From an uncultured Lachnospiraceae bacterium (GTDB lineage: Bacteria; Bacillota; Clostridia; Lachnospirales; Lachnospiraceae), in assembly GCA_910588285.1 (NCBI GenBank), contig CAJUQB010000095.1, forward strand, positions 1 through 17,861: a DNA stretch of 17,861 bases, written 5' to 3'. The stretch's first letter is position 1. Each line of letters begins with the position of its first letter. The notes beneath the pieces were generated by a model. It worked only from the letters and a program-made list of their open reading frames with translations. It did not search any database and was not told where the DNA came from. The translations under genes and the position numbers were made by a program. This document shows, one piece after another, positions 14,207 to 17,861 of this stretch.

Positions 14207-14566
14207 ATGGAACATTATGAAGATAGATTTGATTTTCATGGCCTCGGGCTGGCGATAAAAGACGCCCGCGAGAAAAGAGGCTGGACGCAGGAATACCTTG
14301 CGGAGCTTGTGGGGCGCACGTCCCACACGATTATGAATATTGAGAACAAAGGGCAGTACCCGAGTTTTGGTGTTTTCGTTAAGCTCGTCAGCATGTTTGA
14401 TATTTCCGTGGATCAGTTCATACACAGTGACAGCGGCAATAAAGAAAGTCTTTGCCGCAAGCATATTGATGTGCTGCTAAACACCATGAATGAGAAGGAG
14501 CTCGTTGTCATGGAGGCAACTGCCGAAGGCTTGAAGAAAGCCAGAGAAACGGAGGTTTCCGAGTAG
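14207..14566 (+). CDS. XRE family helix-turn-helix regulator
   Basis: The product is 119 aa. Residues about 12-70 form a Cro/C1-type helix-turn-helix: LGLAIKDAREKRGWTQEYLAELV, then SHTIMNIENKGQYPSFGVFVKLVSMFDIS. The C-terminal helices (about 80-115, NEKELVVMEATAEGLKKA) probably dimerise. The ATG at 14207 follows GGGTGA. It is divergent from the BlaI operon and separated from it by about 175 bases rich in dyads, one of which covers its own ribosome site, so autoregulation is likely. A terminator overlaps its stop codon. Within the mobile element it may control the divergent operon or transfer genes; the target is not shown by the sequence. Confidence 0.88.
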   Translation: MEHYEDRFDFHGLGLAIKDAREKRGWTQEYLAELVGRTSHTIMNIENKGQYPSFGVFVKLVSMFDISVDQFIHSDSGNKESLCRKHIDVLLNTMNEKELVVMEATAEGLKKARETEVSE

Positions 14567-14580
14567 GGGCCTCCGTTTTT
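14547..14580 (+). terminator. Rho-independent terminator overlapping the XRE stop
   Basis: AAACGGAGG (14547-14555) pairs with CCTCCGTTT (14570-14578) and runs into a T stretch. The last codons of the XRE gene form the left arm. Confidence 0.75.
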
Positions 14581-14618
14581 GCGGCGTTTATCGAGGGTTC
14601 CGCTAAATGGCAAGCAGG

Positions 14619-14704
14619 GCAACTGTGGCCACACAGTTGCTATTTTTACGTTCCGGCCTTCCGGCCAGAACGTAAAAATCTGCTTGTTGGGGAGCCTCCC
14701 CAAA
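14619..14704. other. Cluster of three hairpins, oriT-like
   Basis: Three dyads follow each other between the XRE and relaxase genes. GCAACTGTG/CACAGTTGC is at 14619-14640 (9 bp). ATTTTTACGTTC/GAACGTAAAAAT is at 14642-14679 (12 bp, with an inner GGCC-TTCC-GGCC). TTGGGGAG/CTCCCCAA is at 14687-14703 (8 bp). None is followed by a T-run on either strand, so they are not simple terminators. Spacing next to a relaxase gene makes an origin of transfer possible, but no nic site is recognised. Confidence 0.35.
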
Positions 14705-14709
14705 CCCGG

Positions 14710-14729
14710 CTTCGGGCCAACTTGGCCCG
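14710..14729. repeat. Dispersed palindrome, copy 4
   Basis: The sequence is CTTCGGGCCAACTTGGCCCG. With the next two bases it is a perfect palindrome around one central base (TTCGGGCCAA-C-TTGGCCCGAA). It lies about 38 bases past the relaxase stop. Confidence 0.75.
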
Positions 14730-14767
14730 AAATGTCAGCGTCGCTTTGCTCCTTATTTTCACACCCC

Positions 14768-16153
14768 CTAACGCTCCTGATCCTTCTTCCTGCCCGGCTC
14801 CGCATAGCCCAGCAGATAATCAATGTTCGCCTTTGCCGCCGTGACCTCCCGCATTTCCTCCCGGGCTTTCCGGTACTCGGCATAGAGCCTCTTTTTCTTC
14901 TCCGCCAGCTCCCGGCCTTCCTCCTTCAGCTCGTCCATCTTTGGCAGCTTCGCCCCGCCCAGAATCCGCTTGAAGTCGGCGCAGGTCGCCCGGTAGAGCT
15001 CAATGTCGCCCTCATGCTCCGCAAGGAACTTCCGGCTGTATTTCCGGGCCTTGTATTCCTGAAACACCGGCCGGGTTCTGGCATACTGAACCGTGGCCGC
15101 CTTCAATTCCCTGTTGATCTGGAGGGCTGCCTCGGCACTCTTGATCTGGCCGGAAAGCGTGTGGAAACGTTCCGTGGCCTCCGCCGCTTTCTTTTCCAGC
15201 AGCCCATACTCCATCAAATCATTTTCCTGCAAAAAAGCCAGGGTGACGGCCATCTGTTTCAGATTGAAAACCTTGGCCCACCGCTCATATCCCGGCCCCT
15301 TCCCCTGGAGCCTGGATTGAATGTCGATAATCAGGTTGACCCTTTGGCCGGGCTGGCCCGTGCCTCTTTGGGAGCCGGACAGCGCCGCCTCTATATCCTT
15401 CTGGCCGTAGCCCTTCCCCAGCGTGGAGGAACGCAGGCGGGTAAACCGTTCCTGGCCGGGAGCCCGGAAGCTGATTGCGCCCCGCTGCTGTTTTACCTCA
15501 TAGCCGGACTGCTCCATGAGGGAGAGAAAGGCAGTAAGGTCGGAGGGCTGTTTTTCAAGGGCCGCGTCAATGGCGGCGCACAGCTTCTGCTGGAAGGTAA
15601 GCGGCCTTTCCCGACCCTTGGCCCACTCCCCATAGTTCTTATATTTCCCCTGGCTTTTTTGCTTCGGCTGCCTCACTACAGAGAGGCCGTTTTCCAGACA
15701 GAGGGTGTCGGACAGCCGCCCGAGGGCACGGCCGGAGCCGAGGAAGTCCCGGTATTTATGGGTGCAGTCAAGGGTGGTGGAATTGTAATAAATGTGGTTA
15801 TGGATATGGGCCTTGTCCGTGTGGGTGGTGACGATGAACTGGTGCTTTCCCTTCGTCCACCGCATAGCCAGCTCATAGCCGATACGGTTGGCGTCCTCCG
15901 GCGTGATCTCCCCAGGAAGGAAGGACTGGCGTATTTGGTAGCAGAGTACGTCCCTGTCCGCCTTCTGCTCCCGGCCCGTGGCGGCTCTGTACCTGCTTTT
16001 CCACAAGAGAAATTCAGCGTCCACCGTGGCCGGGTCACATTCATAAGCGGAGATATATTTCCCTTCTTCCGTTTTGACCGGGTTCTTCCCATAATCGGTA
16101 CAGTCCTTTATGGACTGCGCCACGGAAAACCCCGGCGTGGTCTTGCGTTTCAT
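14768..16153 (-). CDS. MOBP-type relaxase (relaxase/mobilization nuclease)
   Basis: The protein nicks oriT and covalently binds the 5' DNA end to begin conjugative mobilization. From the ATG at 16153 it is 461 aa. Tyr21 in KDCTDYGKNP is the candidate nucleophile. The metal-binding motif HTDKAHIHNH (His111, His116, His118, His120) is complete. The block GEITPEDANRIGYELAMRWTKGKH is typical of PF03432 relaxases of Clostridia. A coiled-coil-rich region covers about 310-450. The conserved N-terminal extension ATTRLM is encoded just upstream (16154-16168), after an AAGGAGG site, but the codon in the start position (16169-16171) is ATA. So initiation is either at ATA or at the internal ATG. A MobC-like gene lies upstream, separated from it by the caspase gene. 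No T4SS or coupling gene is in view. Confidence 0.93.
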   Translation of the reverse strand: MKRKTTPGFSVAQSIKDCTDYGKNPVKTEEGKYISAYECDPATVDAEFLLWKSRYRAATGREQKADRDVLCYQIRQSFLPGEITPEDANRIGYELAMRWTKGKHQFIVTTHTDKAHIHNHIYYNSTTLDCTHKYRDFLGSGRALGRLSDTLCLENGLSVVRQPKQKSQGKYKNYGEWAKGRERPLTFQQKLCAAIDAALEKQPSDLTAFLSLMEQSGYEVKQQRGAISFRAPGQERFTRLRSSTLGKGYGQKDIEAALSGSQRGTGQPGQRVNLIIDIQSRLQGKGPGYERWAKVFNLKQMAVTLAFLQENDLMEYGLLEKKAAEATERFHTLSGQIKSAEAALQINRELKAATVQYARTRPVFQEYKARKYSRKFLAEHEGDIELYRATCADFKRILGGAKLPKMDELKEEGRELAEKKKRLYAEYRKAREEMREVTAAKANIDYLLGYAEPGRKKDQER

Positions 16154-16190
16154 CAGCCGCGTGGTCGCTATGGTTCATCCCTCCTTCCGG

Positions 16191-16210
16191 CTTCGGGCCA
16201 AGTTGGCCCG
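16191..16210. repeat. Dispersed palindrome, copy 5
   Basis: The sequence is CTTCGGGCCAAGTTGGCCCG, identical to copy 3. It lies between the relaxase start and the caspase promoter and marks the point where composition changes from GC-rich to AT-rich. Confidence 0.75.
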
Positions 16211-16222
16211 AGGTAAATTTGC

Positions 16223-16251
16223 TTGTGATTTTCTTTTATATAGTTTAAAAT
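16223..16251 (+). promoter_or_regulatory. Probable promoter of the caspase gene
   Basis: TTGTGA (16223-16228) and TAAAAT (16246-16251) are spaced by 17 bases in an AT-rich stretch, 38 bases upstream of the start codon. No obvious operator is seen. Confidence 0.5.
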
Positions 16252-16288
16252 ATAACCAATATAACAACAGCGATAGGAGAAAACGGCC

Positions 16289-17743
16289 ATGCAAAAAACA
16301 GCCATCTTATTTGGCATAAATAAATATCTGAACTGCCCTCTTAAAAATGCAGTTAATGACGCTGCTGCATTAGCCAATAAATTGGAAGAATTAGGTTTTG
16401 ACGTAAAATGCTTTTTAGATATAGATACAGCAACTATGGACAGAGAACTGGCGACCTTTAAAGATGTTTTATCAAAATCAAATGTCGGTCTGTTCTTTTT
16501 TGCTGGTCATGGCATCCAGTGTAAAGGAGAAAATTTTTTGGCTACAACAAGTACAAGCTTCGCAGATGAAAGTTCATGTAAATATACCTCTCTTCCGCTA
16601 AATTTCGTAATAGATACTTTTGAAGAAAGCGGAGTTAATACTAAAATTATAATTTTAGATGCTTGCCGAAATAATCCCTTTGTTACATGGAGAAGTGTAA
16701 CGAATGATGGACTGGCTCCCGTATATGCTCCCAAGGGAACTATTATAGCTTTTTCTACTTCACCGGGACAAAAAGCATCTGATGGCAGCAATAATCACGG
16801 CATATATACTAATGCACTACTTATGCACATTGCAACTAAGAATTTGTCTATTGAAGATATGTTTAAAAGAGTGCGTAACACTGTAAGCTCACATACGCAT
16901 CATAAGCAAATCACATGGGAACACACATCGCTCATGGGAACTTTTTATTTTAATTCCGGTTTAGATGAAGGAAAAGCCACCGCTACATATTCGGACAGCG
17001 CATTGGCCGACCAAAATTATATGTGTGAAGATGACTCTATCCAAAATATCATAGACGCTTTAAAATCGTATAATTGGTATAAGCAAAATCCTGCTATTTC
17101 GCAACTAGAACGAATGAAATTTGTACAATCGGACAAAGATGATTTATTTGTTTTGGGGAGAAATATATATCAAGCCGCATGTGGAGGATCAGGGAATGCC
17201 GGGAATTGGATTGACAATATAAACAGCAATCTTCTCAGCATAGGCGATAATGCTTCCATTCATTTGCTAAATGGTATTCTTTTTGAAATATATTTTAATT
17301 GCAAAGGTCAGATTAGAACTTCGCCTAAATCTACTCGTTTTGAGAAGCCGATAAAAATGTGTCAAAAGGATAAGTATATTTCTTGTGGTGTATTTATCCG
17401 AAGTTTTTTGGAACAATATCCACAAAAAATTTTCTATATGCCTGGCTCAACTGATTTACTAACTATTGATGTCCTTATCTCTCAAAGTGGGAATGAGTAT
17501 CACATTGATGGAATTTGCATTGATGGCCTAAGCTGTATGTACGATGAAGATGAAGTGGAGTTTTATAAATATGATGATAGCGATTATTTTTCTCAAAAAC
17601 TAACTTCGGATGAACTTGAAATCATACTTATGGAAAAAATAGTGGTGCCTAAAAACAGAGCGAAATTTACCTATAATGAAAATATATCTTCTGATACCAA
17701 AATATTAGTGCCATATAATTTTAACATATTACGTTATATCTAA
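16289..17743 (+). CDS. Caspase-family (C14) protease with unassigned C-terminal domain
   Basis: The product is 484 aa. Residues 1-225 form a caspase/metacaspase-like p20-type domain. The N-terminal strand is KTAILFGINKY. His74 lies in FFFAGHG, and Cys126 in IILDACRNNPF is the nucleophile; both dyad residues are intact. The C-terminal 250 residues (from about DDSIQNIIDALKSYNWYKQNP) match no family I can name and include LFVLGRNIYQAACGGSGNAG and LLNGILFEIYF. No signal peptide or membrane segment is seen. The ATG follows AGGAG by 9 bases. The gene is plus-strand and AT-rich, with its own promoter and a shared terminator, placed between the minus-strand mobC and relaxase genes. Bacterial caspase-like proteases often serve in abortive-infection defence; that role is inferred here. 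Confidence 0.9.
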   Translation: MQKTAILFGINKYLNCPLKNAVNDAAALANKLEELGFDVKCFLDIDTATMDRELATFKDVLSKSNVGLFFFAGHGIQCKGENFLATTSTSFADESSCKYTSLPLNFVIDTFEESGVNTKIIILDACRNNPFVTWRSVTNDGLAPVYAPKGTIIAFSTSPGQKASDGSNNHGIYTNALLMHIATKNLSIEDMFKRVRNTVSSHTHHKQITWEHTSLMGTFYFNSGLDEGKATATYSDSALADQNYMCEDDSIQNIIDALKSYNWYKQNPAISQLERMKFVQSDKDDLFVLGRNIYQAACGGSGNAGNWIDNINSNLLSIGDNASIHLLNGILFEIYFNCKGQIRTSPKSTRFEKPIKMCQKDKYISCGVFIRSFLEQYPQKIFYMPGSTDLLTIDVLISQSGNEYHIDGICIDGLSCMYDEDEVEFYKYDDSDYFSQKLTSDELEIILMEKIVVPKNRAKFTYNENISSDTKILVPYNFNILRYI

Positions 17744-17748
17744 CACAA

Positions 17749-17791
17749 AACAAGAGGGGACAATCTGCCAAAAAGGTTGCCCCCTCTTGTT
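17749..17791. terminator. Bidirectional terminator between the caspase gene and mobC
   Basis: AACAAGAGGGG and CCCCTCTTGTT are near-perfect arms, with one mismatch next to an inner CAA/TTG. On the minus strand it is followed by TTTTGTGTT and would end mobC transcripts. On the plus strand it lies just after the caspase stop. Confidence 0.7.
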
Positions 17792-17861
17792 CATTTCCCC
17801 ACCAGTGCCGCCAGCTCCTTCAATACCCCGGACAGCTGCCCCCACAGCTTTTCATAGTCCT
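17791..17861 (-). CDS. mobC: MobC-like relaxosome protein, C-terminal end (partial)
   Basis: Only the last 22 codons are inside the window; they read DYEKLWGQLSGVLKELAALVGK and stop at a TGA (17791-17793). This ending is like that of MobC-type plasmid mobilization relaxosome proteins, which help the relaxase melt and nick oriT. It is on the same strand as and upstream of the relaxase gene, the normal order mobC then relaxase, but 1.6 kb of foreign-looking DNA with the caspase gene lies between. The 5' end and any oriT upstream of it lie outside the window. The identification rests on a short fragment and on context. Confidence 0.65.
   Translation of the reverse strand, partial: DYEKLWGQLSGVLKELAALVGK

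Noticed and set aside
14579..16216. 545-aa open frame on the plus strand, opposite the relaxase
   Set aside because: It is an antisense shadow of the GC-rich relaxase gene, with no ribosome site and a composition rich in Gly, Leu and Pro; the minus strand has clear relaxase motifs.
1..17861. CRISPR array, tRNA or rRNA genes, full-length insertion sequence
   Set aside because: I saw no regularly spaced repeats, no tRNA-like cloverleaf or CCA-ended gene, no rRNA-like stretch and no DDE transposase frame.

Overview
This window looks like the chromosome of a gut Bacillota, most likely a Clostridia/Lachnospiraceae relative. The evidence is strong AGGAGG ribosome binding sites, tightly packed same-strand operons, and mobile-element genes of the type carried by Clostridia. 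No 16S rRNA or species marker is present, so the taxon is inferred.

Positions 1 to about 8,300 hold a minus-strand array of proteins resembling polymorphic-toxin immunity proteins. From upstream to downstream these are a DUF3396/TsiV-like protein, two short immunity-like proteins, a frameshifted two-TM micro-protein, a membrane-anchored TPR-like protein, a second helical-repeat protein, a 125-aa protein, an SMI1/KNR4 (SUKH) protein with a broken C-terminus, an Imm26-like plus leucine-rich-repeat protein, a 183-aa unknown, and a leucine-rich-repeat protein with a SUKH-like tail. Many genes overlap or lie within 30 bases of each other. No toxin gene is visible, so this resembles an orphan immunity island.

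Positions about 8,300 to the right edge are an integrative mobilizable element. It starts with a 501-aa large serine recombinase whose 3' end abuts the immunity array. Next come a 58-aa and a 67-aa accessory protein, a sigma-70 region-4-like regulator, a BlaI/MecI repressor with an M56 (BlaR1-like) membrane protease, an XRE regulator on the plus strand, a MOBP-type relaxase, and the C-terminal end of a MobC-like protein at the right edge. Only this part carries a dispersed 20-bp palindrome, five copies in one orientation, always between genes.

The most striking gene is an AT-rich plus-strand caspase-family protease (16289-17743). It lies between mobC and the relaxase gene, has its own promoter and ends in a terminator shared with mobC. 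It has an intact His/Cys dyad and an unassigned C-terminal half of about 250 residues, so it is a candidate cell-suicide defence gene carried as cargo. Other oddities are a relaxase whose family-conserved N-terminus begins at an ATA codon, a 77-bp repeat-flanked insertion that breaks the SUKH gene, and several large hairpins that are candidates for oriT, att or RNA-level control.
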